Positions 15,941-23,845 of a stretch of 45,094 bases of DNA are shown here, in pieces; within the stretch, counting starts at the first letter, position 1, and each line of letters opens with the position of its first letter. The stretch lies in NCBI RefSeq assembly GCF_002571225.1, contig NZ_NVEC01000003.1, positions 235,324 to 280,417 of the forward strand, given 5' to 3'. The notes below the pieces were generated by a model. That model worked only from the letters and a program-made list of their open reading frames with translations. It was not told the origin of the DNA and searched no databases. This DNA is from Bacillus sp. AFS059628 (GTDB lineage Bacteria; Bacillota; Bacilli; Bacillales; Bacillaceae_G). Both the position numbers and the translations under genes were made by a program.

Positions 15941-17005
15941 TTAAAAAACTTTATAATTTGTTAGGCGTGATAATATAACATAAGTAATGATTCCAGTTAG
16001 AAACAAACCGATATAGTAAATAGGTAAGAAATTAAAATGGTTTATTTTATAGCCGCCTAGTAATGAAAAGTAAATGGTTGAGCCCCATATCCATATTCGT
16101 AAACTTTTTTGGAACATAAATATCTTCTGAATGTTTTCATTTGGCGATCGTGTATATAAATATGTTCCAAGTAGTAAGTAAACTATTGTATAAAAAATCG
16201 GGACTAACATTGATTTTGCTGAATAATATATATGAGATGCTGGATCTCTTAAAGCAGTTGGATTGTTTTCGATTTTACGGGATTCTGGATCATAGTAATA
16301 ATTGATAGAAAAATGATTAATTGGTGCAGCTGTATTTGTTTTTTGATTGATTTCATAAAGTTGTCGATATAAGTTTTCATTTTTAATATTTGCAGCGTAT
16401 AAATGGTTTGTTGTAAAAGTGTATAGTAATGTAATAAATGTAACCCCTGCTAGTAACCACGGAATACAAAAAACAATCTGCGAAACAACGCTTCCAGTAA
16501 AAGTACCGATGCATAGTGCAGCTGTATATACTGCAACATAAGAAACTATCGCATAAAGAAAGTAGCGGTGAAATGGACTAAATGATTGATAATCAAAATG
16601 AATGGTTGTTCTATAAATAACATACATAAGAATCCAATTTATAAGTAACGAGCTCACAATACAAAAGGAACCGAAAGCCCACTTAGATAAGAAAACATTT
16701 TTTCTTTTAAATGGCATCGTCATAAGTATTGTATTAGATTGGTTGCTACGTTCCCACCCTATCAATAGGCAGGCTAAAGCAATGATAAGAACTGTTAACC
16801 AAAAACTATTACTTTCTCCTGAAGAAAAGATATAAAAATAATAATACTGTTTCCCTTTTTCTTTTAATTCGTAATACTCAGCAAGTTGTCTTTGAGCACT
16901 TCTATAGTAACCAAAAGATAACAAATAAAGCGAACTAAAGAAGAATAGCAACACAGCATATTTCCCGCGCTTCCAATTCCACATCCACAACGCCTTATGA
17001 AACAT
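15941..17005 (-). CDS. ABC transporter permease, YtrC/YtrD-like (first copy)
   Basis: This is a membrane protein of 354 residues, with several hydrophobic helices (YAVLLFFFSSLYLLSF, FWLTVLIIALACLLIGW, FCIVSSLLINWILMYVIY, YYIGLFLTGIITYVIL) and a long extracytoplasmic loop (about 200-270) containing the shared NHFSINYYYDPES block. The frame opens 6 bases earlier, but the ATG at 17005 has AGAGGAGG with correct spacing and yields exactly the same length as its paralogue. It overlaps the end of the ATPase gene by 11 bases, so translation is probably coupled. Confidence 0.82.
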   Translation of the reverse strand: MFHKALWMWNWKRGKYAVLLFFFSSLYLLSFGYYRSAQRQLAEYYELKEKGKQYYYFYIFSSGESNSFWLTVLIIALACLLIGWERSNQSNTILMTMPFKRKNVFLSKWAFGSFCIVSSLLINWILMYVIYRTTIHFDYQSFSPFHRYFLYAIVSYVAVYTAALCIGTFTGSVVSQIVFCIPWLLAGVTFITLLYTFTTNHLYAANIKNENLYRQLYEINQKTNTAAPINHFSINYYYDPESRKIENNPTALRDPASHIYYSAKSMLVPIFYTIVYLLLGTYLYTRSPNENIQKIFMFQKSLRIWIWGSTIYFSLLGGYKINHFNFLPIYYIGLFLTGIITYVILSRLTNYKVF

Positions 17006-17876
17006 ACCCATCCTCCTCTAGTGTCCTAACGAAGACATCTTCAAGTGACATTGTTAATTCTTCAATAAGTATAGGTTGCTCTTTATAAAACTTCTCGAGT
17101 GTTGTAGCCACATTTCCTTCAATTAAGATTGTATATACTTTTCCTGTTTGATTTAATATTTTAATATTGCTCAAGTTTTCTAGTTTTTGAGGTAATGAAC
17201 GTTCGTAAGCAACTTGTATTTTAGCAAATCGTGATTTTGCATCGTCTAGTGATGTAATCGACGAGATAGTATGGCCTTTTAATATAATAATTGTATCTGC
17301 AATTTGTTCCACTTCATCTAAATGGTGAGTTGAGATGAAAATGGTAATCTCTTTTTCTGCAACTTCTCCAACGAGAAACTGTAAAATCTGTCTTTTCACG
17401 ATAGGGTCAAGTCCATTTGTCGGTTCATCTAAAATGATATATTCTGCTTTTGTAGAAACAGCTAAAATGATGGCAAGCAGTGCTTTCATTCCTTTTGAAT
17501 AACTACGAATTCGTTTGTTTGGTAAGTTAAAACGTTCCAACAGTTCATGGAAATATGCTTCATCAAATGCGGTATAAACTTCTTTATAAAACTTTACAAT
17601 TTCTTTTACCGTATAGCCGTTCAGTATGTTAGTAGAATCAGGGACATATACGATTTTTTGCTTTATTTCAGGACACTGATGAATGTTTGTATCTTCATAT
17701 GTAACAGTCCCTGCATCAGGGTCTAAAATGCCGACTATCGTTCGTAATAAAGTTGTTTTCCCCGCACCGTTTCTTCCGAGTAATCCGATGATACTGCCTC
17801 TATGTAATGTGAAAGAAACATTGTCTAAAATTGTTTGATTATCAATTGTCTTCTTCAAGTTTGTCACTTTCAGCAT
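16995..17876 (-). CDS. ABC transporter ATP-binding protein, YtrB-like
   Basis: This is the cytosolic ATPase of the exporter-type ABC system. Walker A is GLLGRNGAGKTTLLR, the signature is SYSKGMKAL (a variant of LSGGQ), Walker B is YIILDEPTNGLDP, and the switch His lies in ISTHHLDEVEQIAD. The 293-residue length fits the YtrB/CcmA-like family. I start at the ATG at 17876 (MLKVTNLKK), 8 bases after GGAGG, rather than earlier in-frame codons. It overlaps the upstream GntR gene by 35 bases and the downstream permease by 11, so the operon is tightly coupled. Confidence 0.87.
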   Translation of the reverse strand: MLKVTNLKKTIDNQTILDNVSFTLHRGSIIGLLGRNGAGKTTLLRTIVGILDPDAGTVTYEDTNIHQCPEIKQKIVYVPDSTNILNGYTVKEIVKFYKEVYTAFDEAYFHELLERFNLPNKRIRSYSKGMKALLAIILAVSTKAEYIILDEPTNGLDPIVKRQILQFLVGEVAEKEITIFISTHHLDEVEQIADTIIILKGHTISSITSLDDAKSRFAKIQVAYERSLPQKLENLSNIKILNQTGKVYTILIEGNVATTLEKFYKEQPILIEELTMSLEDVFVRTLEEDGYVS

Positions 17877-18261
17877 CCACATTTCCTCCAATCTCTTTGT
17901 AATATGAATCTATCCAATCATGAATTTTATCTTTCGTAACACCAAGATAAGAGGCTTCTAATAGTAATTGATGAAATTGCTTTTCAACCATAGCGATTTT
18001 CCTTTCGTCTAATGTTGGGGTAATCGATTGGGATACAAATGTTCCTTTTCCTCGTAATGTTTCAATAATCCCTTGTCGTTCTAATTCTTGATACGCTTTA
18101 CTCACTGTATTTGGATTTATAACGAGTAAAGAAGCGAGTTCGCGTACAGAAGGTAGTTTGTCACTTGGAGCTAACATGTTTTTCAATACGAGTTCTTTTA
18201 TATTTTGAACAATTTGTTCCCATATCGGAGTGTTGCTTCTTGGATCAAGTTGAATATGCAA
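17842..18261 (-). CDS. GntR-family regulator, YtrA type
   Basis: This short GntR regulator of the YtrA subfamily has a winged helix with almost no effector domain. The N-terminal HTH is seen as PIWEQIVQNIKELVLKNML, then LPSVRELASLLVINPNTVSK, then YQELERQGIIETLRGKGTFV, followed by about 60 residues ending ESDKLEEDN. I take TTG 18261 as start (LHIQLDPRSN read as MHIQ...), 9 bases after AAAGGAG; a TTG at 18267 is possible. The open frame runs far upstream through antisense of dacF, which I discard. YtrA-type regulators repress their own ABC operon, consistent with the inverted repeat over this promoter. Confidence 0.85.
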   Translation of the reverse strand: MHIQLDPRSNTPIWEQIVQNIKELVLKNMLAPSDKLPSVRELASLLVINPNTVSKAYQELERQGIIETLRGKGTFVSQSITPTLDERKIAMVEKQFHQLLLEASYLGVTKDKIHDWIDSYYKEIGGNVDAESDKLEEDN

Positions 18262-18282
18262 GAGCAATGTCTCCTTTCTGAC

Positions 18283-18323
18283 TTGTATTAAGTGTACTAC
18301 TGTATGTAATACACTTAATACAA
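18283..18323 (-). promoter_or_regulatory. Perfect 14-bp inverted repeat, candidate operator of the GntR-ABC operon
   Basis: TTGTATTAAGTGTA (18283-18296) and TACACTTAATACAA (18310-18323) are perfect inverted arms separated by 13 bases. They lie between the promoter and the start of the GntR gene and touch the -10. This is the expected place for autorepression by the YtrA-type regulator. Confidence 0.7.
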
Positions 18324-18348
18324 TATAGTTGATGAATGTATTTGTCAA
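18320..18348 (-). promoter_or_regulatory. Promoter of the GntR-ABC operon
   Basis: On the minus strand a perfect TTGACA (18343-18348) is followed after 17 bases by TATTGT (18320-18325); TATATT at 15-base spacing is an alternative -10. The operator overlaps the -10. Confidence 0.6.
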
Positions 18349-18370
18349 CTGAAAATAGTAGAAAAATATG

Positions 18371-18400
18371 GTATTAAAAAACAATAAATTGGAAAAAATA
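18371..18400 (+). promoter_or_regulatory. SigF-type promoter of dacF
   Basis: GTATT (18371-18375), a 15-base spacer, then GGAAAAAATA (18391-18400) fully matching the SigF -10 consensus GGnrAnAMTn. It lies about 28 bases before the start codon. In B. subtilis dacF is a SigF gene. Confidence 0.65.
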
Positions 18401-18427
18401 GGTTTGATATAGAATGGAGGGTTAGTC

Positions 18428-19618
18428 ATGAAGCGAGTTTTTGGAATACTTGTTTGTTTCATGTTATTGCTTTCTGGTACTTCAGTTAGTTTCGCACAAT
18501 CTGAAAAGACGAAGCAGGAGAAAACAGAAGAAACAACGCCGAAGTTAGCGGAACAAGCGTCATCAGCAATTGTAATTGAACAAGATACAGGTAAGGTTTT
18601 GTTTGATAAAAATCCAAATGAGAAGTTACCACCTGCTAGTATGACGAAGATTATGACAATGCTATTAATTATGGAACAAGTTGAAAAAGGAAAACTAAAA
18701 CTGACCGATAAAGTGAGAGCAAGTGAGCATGCAGCTTCAATGGGTGGATCACAAATCTTTTTAGAGCCTGGGGAAGAGATGACTGTAAATGAAATGCTAA
18801 AAGGTATTGCAATTGCATCTGGAAATGATGCGTCTGTTGCAGTAGCGGAGCATATCGCTGGTTCAGAAGAAGGTTTTGTAAATATGATGAACAAAAAAGC
18901 GAAAGATTTAGGACTGAAAAATACTCATTTTCAAAATCCAACAGGTCTTCCGGCTAAAGACCATTATTCCACAGCAAATGATATGGCTATAATGGCGAAA
19001 GAATTGATGAAGTACCCACTTATCCGCAAATACACAGGTAAATACGAAGACTATTTACGTGAAGATACGGATAAGAAGTTTTGGCTTGTGAATACGAACA
19101 AGTTAGTCCGTTTTTATCCTGGAGTAGATGGTGTGAAAACGGGCTTTACGACAGAAGCAAAATATTGTTTAACAGCATCGGCTGAAAAGAATGGGATGCG
19201 TATTATTTCAGTTGTTATGGGAGCACCTACATCGAAAGAACGGAATAATCAAGTAACGAAGCTTCTTGACTACGCATTTGGTCAATATATGACAAAGAAA
19301 TTGTATACACGAGGCGAAAAAATTAAGACTGTCCAAGTAGGAAAAGGGAAAAAAGAAAAAGTAGATTTAGTTGCATCAGACAATGTGTCTCTTCTTATGA
19401 AAAAGGGCGAAAATATGGACAAAGTAAAGCAAGAAGTAATTGCTGAAAAGAAAGTGAAAGCGCCGATTAAAAAGGGCGATGCACTTGGTACACTTGTTAT
19501 TAAAAAAGATAAAGATGTTTTACTAAAACAAACAATTGTAGCGAAAGAAGATGTTGCTGCAGCGAGCTGGTGGGAGTTATTTAAAAGAAGTTTTGGGATG
19601 TTTTCAACATCAAAATAG
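18428..19618 (+). CDS. dacF: D-alanyl-D-alanine carboxypeptidase DacF
   Basis: This is a sporulation-specific penicillin-binding protein that trims the terminal D-Ala from peptidoglycan stem peptides in the forespore. It has a signal peptide ending VSFA-Q (about residue 24). The serine peptidase triad is complete: Ser71-x-x-Lys74 (SMTK), Ser131-Gly-Asn133, and Lys237-Thr-Gly239. A C-terminal beta-rich domain and an amphipathic tail (WWELFKRSFGMF) for membrane association follow, giving 396 residues. The ATG has TGGAGGG upstream. It precedes spoIIAA as in B. subtilis, where readthrough from dacF into spoIIA occurs late. Confidence 0.93.
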   Translation: MKRVFGILVCFMLLLSGTSVSFAQSEKTKQEKTEETTPKLAEQASSAIVIEQDTGKVLFDKNPNEKLPPASMTKIMTMLLIMEQVEKGKLKLTDKVRASEHAASMGGSQIFLEPGEEMTVNEMLKGIAIASGNDASVAVAEHIAGSEEGFVNMMNKKAKDLGLKNTHFQNPTGLPAKDHYSTANDMAIMAKELMKYPLIRKYTGKYEDYLREDTDKKFWLVNTNKLVRFYPGVDGVKTGFTTEAKYCLTASAEKNGMRIISVVMGAPTSKERNNQVTKLLDYAFGQYMTKKLYTRGEKIKTVQVGKGKKEKVDLVASDNVSLLMKKGENMDKVKQEVIAEKKVKAPIKKGDALGTLVIKKDKDVLLKQTIVAKEDVAAASWWELFKRSFGMFSTSK

Positions 19619-19640
19619 CGGCAAACATTTTGCCGCTTTT
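19618..19640 (+). terminator. Terminator of dacF
   Basis: GCGGCAAA (19618-19625) pairs perfectly with TTTGCCGC (19629-19636) around a 3-base loop, then TTTT. The left arm begins at the last base of the dacF stop. Confidence 0.78.
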
Positions 19641-19712
19641 CTATTCGTATGTAAGTAAATAATTGCTGAATGGTTTCACTTTATGGCGAAATAGTTCTTC
19701 TTTTGTCAGTAG

Positions 19713-19739
19713 GAAGGATTCTTGTGTTGTATCACGAAA
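19713..19739 (+). promoter_or_regulatory. SigH-like promoter of the spoIIA operon
   Basis: GAAGGATT (19713-19720) resembles the SigH -35 RnAGGAWWW. GAAA (19736-19739), about 11-12 bases on, stands for the -10 RnnGAAT with two mismatches. The B. subtilis spoIIA operon is known to start from a SigH promoter, so this placement is partly guided by that knowledge. Confidence 0.45.
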
Positions 19740-19788
19740 ATCTTTATGTATGTAAATGAGTAAAGTTTGAGCATAAGGAGGAAATCGT

Positions 19789-20139
19789 GTGAGTCTTTCC
19801 ATGCAATTAGAAGTAAAACGTGACGTCCTATGTGTGAGACTAGCGGGTGAATTAGATCATCATACTGCTGAAGAGTTGCGAACGAAAGTAACAGATATGA
19901 TTGAGACACGTGGTGTTCATCATATTGTTTTGAGCCTAGAGAATTTATCCTTTATGGATAGTTCTGGTTTAGGTGTTATATTAGGCCGATATAAGCATGT
20001 AAAGGGATTAGGTGGAGAAATGGTTGTTTGTGCAATTTCACCGCCTGTTAAACGTTTATTTGAAATGTCGGGCTTATTTAAAATTGTTCGTTTAGAAGAA
20101 AGTGAAGCGCATGCGCTCGCGACGTTGGGGGTGGCATAA
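19789..20139 (+). CDS. spoIIAA: Anti-anti-sigma factor SpoIIAA
   Basis: This is a STAS-domain protein that, when unphosphorylated, displaces SigF from the anti-sigma factor SpoIIAB and so turns on forespore gene expression. The phosphorylation loop [15 protein letters not shown] places Ser58 at the position phosphorylated by SpoIIAB. At 116 residues it is full length. The start is GTG with AAGGAGG upstream. The stop TAA is directly followed by the ATG of spoIIAB. Confidence 0.95.
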   Translation: MSLSMQLEVKRDVLCVRLAGELDHHTAEELRTKVTDMIETRGVHHIVLSLENLSFMDSSGLGVILGRYKHVKGLGGEMVVCAISPPVKRLFEMSGLFKIVRLEESEAHALATLGVA

Positions 20140-20580
20140 ATGAGAAATGAAATGAACCTTCAATTTTCAGCATTAAGTCAAAATGAATCGTTCGCTCGCG
20201 TTACAGTAGCTGCTTTCATTGCGCAACTAGATCCAACGATGGAAGAACTTACAGAAATTAAAACAGTTGTGTCAGAAGCAGTTACAAATGCAATTATTCA
20301 TGGGTACGAAGGAAATGCAGAAGGTGTTGTTTATATTTCTGTAATTTTGGAAGAAGCAATGGTGAAACTCACGATTCGAGATGAAGGGATTGGCATCTTT
20401 GATTTAGATGAAGCAAGACAACCCCTTTTTACAACTAAACCTGAATTAGAGCGTTCCGGAATGGGATTTACTATCATGGAAAATTTTATGGATGAAGTAG
20501 AAGTTATTTCAAACGAATCTTTCGGGACAACAATCCATTTGACAAAATACTTATCAAATAGTAACGCTCTATGCAATTAA
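20140..20580 (+). CDS. spoIIAB: Anti-sigma F factor and kinase SpoIIAB
   Basis: This GHKL-type serine kinase binds and holds SigF inactive and phosphorylates SpoIIAA. ATP-binding boxes are clear: N-box [14 protein letters not shown]1 DEGIGIFD, G2 [15 protein letters not shown]. The 146-residue length fits the family. It begins immediately after the spoIIAA stop and is followed 12 bases later by sigF, the usual partner-switch operon. The ratio of the three proteins depends on this coupling. Confidence 0.95.
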   Translation: MRNEMNLQFSALSQNESFARVTVAAFIAQLDPTMEELTEIKTVVSEAVTNAIIHGYEGNAEGVVYISVILEEAMVKLTIRDEGIGIFDLDEARQPLFTTKPELERSGMGFTIMENFMDEVEVISNESFGTTIHLTKYLSNSNALCN

Positions 20581-20592
20581 GGAGAATAGCCT

Positions 20593-21351
20593 ATGGACAT
20601 AGAGGTCAAAAATGAGAAGAAGAAACCTCAGTTAAAGGACCACGAGCTAAAAGCGTTAATTCAACAAAGTCAAGATGGAGATCAACAAGCGAGAGATACA
20701 ATCGTTCAAAGTAATATGCGTCTCGTATGGTCGGTTGTGCAGCGTTTTCTTAATCGAGGATACGAACCGGACGATTTATTTCAAATTGGATGTATTGGGC
20801 TCTTAAAATCGGTAGATAAATTTGATTTATCTTTCGACGTGAAATTTTCAACATATGCAGTTCCAATGATTATTGGGGAAATACAGCGATTTTTACGTGA
20901 CGACGGATCGGTGAAAGTAAGTAGATCTTTAAAAGAAACAGGAAATAAAATTCGAAAGATGAGAGACGAGCTTTCGAAAGAATTTGGAAGGGCTCCAACG
21001 ATTAATGAAGTGGCCGAAGCGTTAGAACTAACGCCAGAGGAAGTGGTTCTAGCGCAAGAAGCGAGTCGAGCTCCTTCATCCATACATGAAACGGTGTATG
21101 AAAACGACGGGGACCCGATTACTATTTTAGATCAAATTGCAGATCAATCTGAAACGAAATGGTTTGATAAAATTGCTTTAAAAGAAGCAATTAGAGAACT
21201 AGATGAGCGAGAACGTTTAATTGTGTATTTACGCTACTATAAAGACCAAACCCAATCAGAAGTAGCAGAACGTATAGGCATTTCGCAAGTGCAAGTTTCA
21301 AGACTTGAAAAGAAAATATTAAAACAGATGAAAGATCGAATAGATGAATAG
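20593..21351 (+). CDS. sigF: Forespore sigma factor SigF
   Basis: This RNA polymerase sigma factor, of the SigB/F/G group, directs early forespore transcription. Conserved region 2 (DLFQIGCIGLLKSVDKFD, FSTYAVPMIIGEIQRFLRDD) and region 4 helix-turn-helix (QSEVAERIGISQVQVSRLEKKIL) are present, and the 252-residue length is standard. The ATG follows AAGGAGAATAGCCT. It is the last gene of spoIIA. B. subtilis has spoVAA directly downstream; here the NSS transporter unit intervenes. Confidence 0.95.
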   Translation: MDIEVKNEKKKPQLKDHELKALIQQSQDGDQQARDTIVQSNMRLVWSVVQRFLNRGYEPDDLFQIGCIGLLKSVDKFDLSFDVKFSTYAVPMIIGEIQRFLRDDGSVKVSRSLKETGNKIRKMRDELSKEFGRAPTINEVAEALELTPEEVVLAQEASRAPSSIHETVYENDGDPITILDQIADQSETKWFDKIALKEAIRELDERERLIVYLRYYKDQTQSEVAERIGISQVQVSRLEKKILKQMKDRIDE

Positions 21352-21366
21352 CTATTCGATCTTTTT
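21331..21366 (+). terminator. Terminator of the spoIIA operon, overlapping sigF
   Basis: AAAGATCGAATAG (21331-21343) pairs perfectly with CTATTCGATCTTT (21352-21364), then T residues. The left arm and loop are the last codons of sigF. Confidence 0.85.
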
Positions 21367-21419
21367 TATGTCTTTAATAGGAGGAGATTGTAAACTTTCG
21401 TAAAAATTAACAGAATTTA

Positions 21420-21448
21420 TTGATAATTTAGTAAAATTAAAATATAAT
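21420..21448 (+). promoter_or_regulatory. SigA promoter of the NSS transporter unit
   Basis: TTGATA (21420-21425) and TATAAT (21443-21448) are separated by 17 bases, about 36 bases before the gene. Confidence 0.75.
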
Positions 21449-21483
21449 CCAAGTATGAACTTGTCACAAAGGGGGAAGGAAAT

Positions 21484-23010
21484 GTGGAAACGAGGCAACA
21501 ATGGGGAACGAGGGCTGGATTTATTTTCGCAGCGGTCGGCTCTGCCGTTGGATTAGGAAACATATGGCGTTTTCCTTATACAGCGTATGAAAATGGGGGA
21601 GGCGCGTTCTTTTTACCGTACTTATTCGCATTATTAACGACTGGTATTTCATTATTGGCGTTTGAATTTGCTCTTGGGCATCGTCATCGTGGTTCCGCGC
21701 CACTTACGTTCTTCCGTATTAGTCCGCGTGCTGAATTCATCGGATGGTGGCAAATGTGTGTAACGTTTATCGTTTCAACATATTATGCAGTAATTATTGC
21801 TTGGTCTATTTCGTATACGTATTTTTCAATTACTGGAGCGTGGGGGAAAGACACGCAAACATTTTTATTTAAAGAGTATTTGCATGTTGCTGATAAGCCG
21901 GGGCAGTTTGGAGGGCTCGTACCGGAAGTATTAATTCCGTTAGCTCTCGTTTGGATTATTGTACTCGGTGTAGCATTTAAAGGAGTTAAAAAAGGAATTG
22001 AAGTGGTTAACCGCATTTTCATTCCTTTACTAGTTGTTATGTTCCTTATTATCGTAGTTCGTGCAGTGACGATGGAAGGTGCAATGCAAGGATTAGATGC
22101 ATTCTTTAAACCAGATTGGAGTCGTATTTTTGATGGGAAAGTATGGCTTGCTGCTTATGGTCAAATTTTCTTTAGTTTATCTTTAGCATTTGGAATTATG
22201 ATTACGTATTCTAGTTATTTACCAAAAAATTCGGATACAACAAATAACGCTTTTATTACTGGTTTTGCAAACTCAGGTTTTGAATTATTAGCAGGGATTG
22301 GGGTCTTTGCAGCTCTTGGATTTATGGCAAACAATATGGGAGTACCGGTTGATAAAGTAGCAAGTGCTGGTGTAGGGCTTGCGTTCGTAGTCTTCCCGCA
22401 AATTATTAATGAATTACCGATGTCACCGTTATTTGGCGTATTATTTTTCTTATCATTAACGGTTGCAGGGATTACATCTCTCATTTCACTTGCGGAAGTA
22501 TGTTTTGCTGCCGTATCTGAAAAGTTTAGCTTAAGCCGCCAAAAAACAATTGGAATTATGGGGACGCTTCTCGTGCTAGTTTCTCTTGTTTTTGCAACAC
22601 GTGGCGGGCTTATGTTCCTAGATGTTGTTGATTATTTCGCTAATAACTTCGGGTTAATTACAATTGCATTAGCGGAAGTAGTTACAATAGGGCTCATTTT
22701 ACGCCGTTTACCAGTTTATCAAAATCACGCAAACTTCGTATCTGATATTAAGTTGGGCACGTTTTGGAGAGTAAGTTTACTCGTTATTACTCCGCTTATG
22801 TTAGGATACATGTTAATTGACGGTACAATCCAAAATATTAAAAAGAACTACGGAGATTATCCAACAGAGTTTGTCGTAACGTATGGTTGGTCAATTGCAG
22901 CAGCGTTCCTTATCGTTGCGCTAATCATTAGTCTAAAGAAATGGGATGCACAAATACATTCAGATTCTGCTAAGCTTGAAAAAGAATGGAAAGATCGGGG
23001 TGTTTCATAA
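21484..23010 (+). CDS. Sodium-dependent transporter, NSS family
   Basis: This is a LeuT-fold sodium symporter of the neurotransmitter:sodium symporter (SNF) family, probably taking up an amino acid such as methionine or alanine. The first helix has the diagnostic GSAVGLGNIWRFPYTAYENG with Na+ and substrate-binding residues. Further helices are visible throughout the 508 residues, including FSLSLAFGIMITYSSYLPKN (unwound TM6 region). The start is GTG at 21484 after GGGGGAAGGA. The TAA stop overlaps by one base the ATG of a 32-residue membrane peptide, the gene pair known from MetP/MetS-type systems. Confidence 0.88.
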   Translation: METRQQWGTRAGFIFAAVGSAVGLGNIWRFPYTAYENGGGAFFLPYLFALLTTGISLLAFEFALGHRHRGSAPLTFFRISPRAEFIGWWQMCVTFIVSTYYAVIIAWSISYTYFSITGAWGKDTQTFLFKEYLHVADKPGQFGGLVPEVLIPLALVWIIVLGVAFKGVKKGIEVVNRIFIPLLVVMFLIIVVRAVTMEGAMQGLDAFFKPDWSRIFDGKVWLAAYGQIFFSLSLAFGIMITYSSYLPKNSDTTNNAFITGFANSGFELLAGIGVFAALGFMANNMGVPVDKVASAGVGLAFVVFPQIINELPMSPLFGVLFFLSLTVAGITSLISLAEVCFAAVSEKFSLSRQKTIGIMGTLLVLVSLVFATRGGLMFLDVVDYFANNFGLITIALAEVVTIGLILRRLPVYQNHANFVSDIKLGTFWRVSLLVITPLMLGYMLIDGTIQNIKKNYGDYPTEFVVTYGWSIAAAFLIVALIISLKKWDAQIHSDSAKLEKEWKDRGVS

Positions 23011-23108
23011 TGAGTGGATCAGCGATTATGATGATGGTTATTGGTATAGTAGTCATTTGGGGAGGGCTCGCACTAAGTATTGCAAATTTATTTAAGAAAA
23101 AGGCATAA
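23010..23108 (+). CDS. Small subunit of the NSS transporter (MetS family), 32 residues
   Basis: The peptide MSGSAIMMMVIGIVVIWGGL...ANLFKKKA is a single membrane helix with a basic C-terminus. It matches the MetS/MaAIMP small-subunit family, which is needed for activity of partner NSS methionine/alanine importers in Corynebacterium. The ATG overlaps the TAA of the large subunit by one base, so the two should be translationally coupled. The family typically has the sequence MxxxAIxMMxxxxxxxWGGLxxSI, which is seen here. The specific substrate is inferred, not shown. Confidence 0.85.
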   Translation: MSGSAIMMMVIGIVVIWGGLALSIANLFKKKA

Positions 23109-23111
23109 ACT

Positions 23112-23149
23112 AAAAAACATCTGTACCGAAATGGTACAGATGTTTTTTT
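23112..23149 (+). terminator. Terminator of the NSS transporter unit
   Basis: AAAAAACATCTGTACC (23112-23127) pairs perfectly with GGTACAGATGTTTTTT (23133-23148), then T residues. Confidence 0.88.
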
Positions 23150-23160
23150 ATGAAAAAATT

Positions 23161-23190
23161 GTATTAGAAAAAAATTCAATAACCATACTA
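23161..23190 (+). promoter_or_regulatory. SigG-type promoter of the spoVA operon
   Basis: GTATT (23161-23165), 18 bases, then CATACTA (23184-23190), a full match to the SigG -10 CATnmTA. It is about 35 bases before spoVAA. The spoVA operon is SigG-dependent in B. subtilis. Confidence 0.65.
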
Positions 23191-23224
23191 CAACTACGAG
23201 GAAGAGTGAAGAGGTGAATGAAAA

Positions 23225-23845
23225 TTGGAACAAACAATTTATATTAAAATGCGTAATCGATTAAAAGTTTCTCCTACGTATGAAGTAAAGCTGAGTGATG
23301 TTGCTCAACTTGCAGGAGATGCTCTTGTAGTTCAGTCGTTACAGGATGAGATAGTTTACAAAATAACAGCGCATGATAAGACGCACGTTGTAATTGATGT
23401 GATGAAAATAATTGAAATTATTCAAAGGAAAGCAGCCGATATACAAATTAATTTACTCGGTTCTGGACAAACTCTTGTTGAAATTATATATGAAAAAAAG
23501 AAAGTACATCCGATTTTCTTCGGACTTGTATGGTTGTTACTTTTCATTGGAGCGGCTCTTGCGATCATTTATTTTCATGAAGATGTAAGTATGCAACAAG
23601 TACACCAACGTTTATATTACATGATTACGGGAGAATTTAAGGCGCAACCACTTTTATTTCAAATTCCGTATTCGTTAGGTCTTGGGTTAGGTATGGTCTT
23701 ATTTTTTAATCATGTATTTCAAAAGCGAATTAATGAAGAGCCGAGTCCGTTAGAAGTGGAGATGTTCCAATACCAGCAATCACTTGACCAATATGTAATT
23801 GTTCATGAAAACAAGGACAATATGAAACAACTTGCCGATGATTGA
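23225..23845 (+). CDS. spoVAA: Stage V sporulation protein AA
   Basis: This is the first member of the SpoVA membrane complex that takes up dipicolinic acid into the forespore and releases it at germination. The 206-residue protein has a soluble N-terminal domain (about 1-95) followed by two membrane helices (VHPIFFGLVWLLLFIGAALAI and LLFQIPYSLGLGLGMVLFF). The start is TTG at 23225 with AGAGGTGA 7 bases upstream. The 3' end overlaps spoVAB. Transcription probably starts at the SigG promoter just upstream. Confidence 0.92.
   Translation: MEQTIYIKMRNRLKVSPTYEVKLSDVAQLAGDALVVQSLQDEIVYKITAHDKTHVVIDVMKIIEIIQRKAADIQINLLGSGQTLVEIIYEKKKVHPIFFGLVWLLLFIGAALAIIYFHEDVSMQQVHQRLYYMITGEFKAQPLLFQIPYSLGLGLGMVLFFNHVFQKRINEEPSPLEVEMFQYQQSLDQYVIVHENKDNMKQLADD

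Noticed and set aside
17842-18894. A 350-codon minus-strand frame reaching from the GntR gene far into dacF
   Set aside because: Only the last 139 codons are the GntR regulator, with its own ribosome site and promoter. The rest is antisense to dacF and runs through the promoter and operator.
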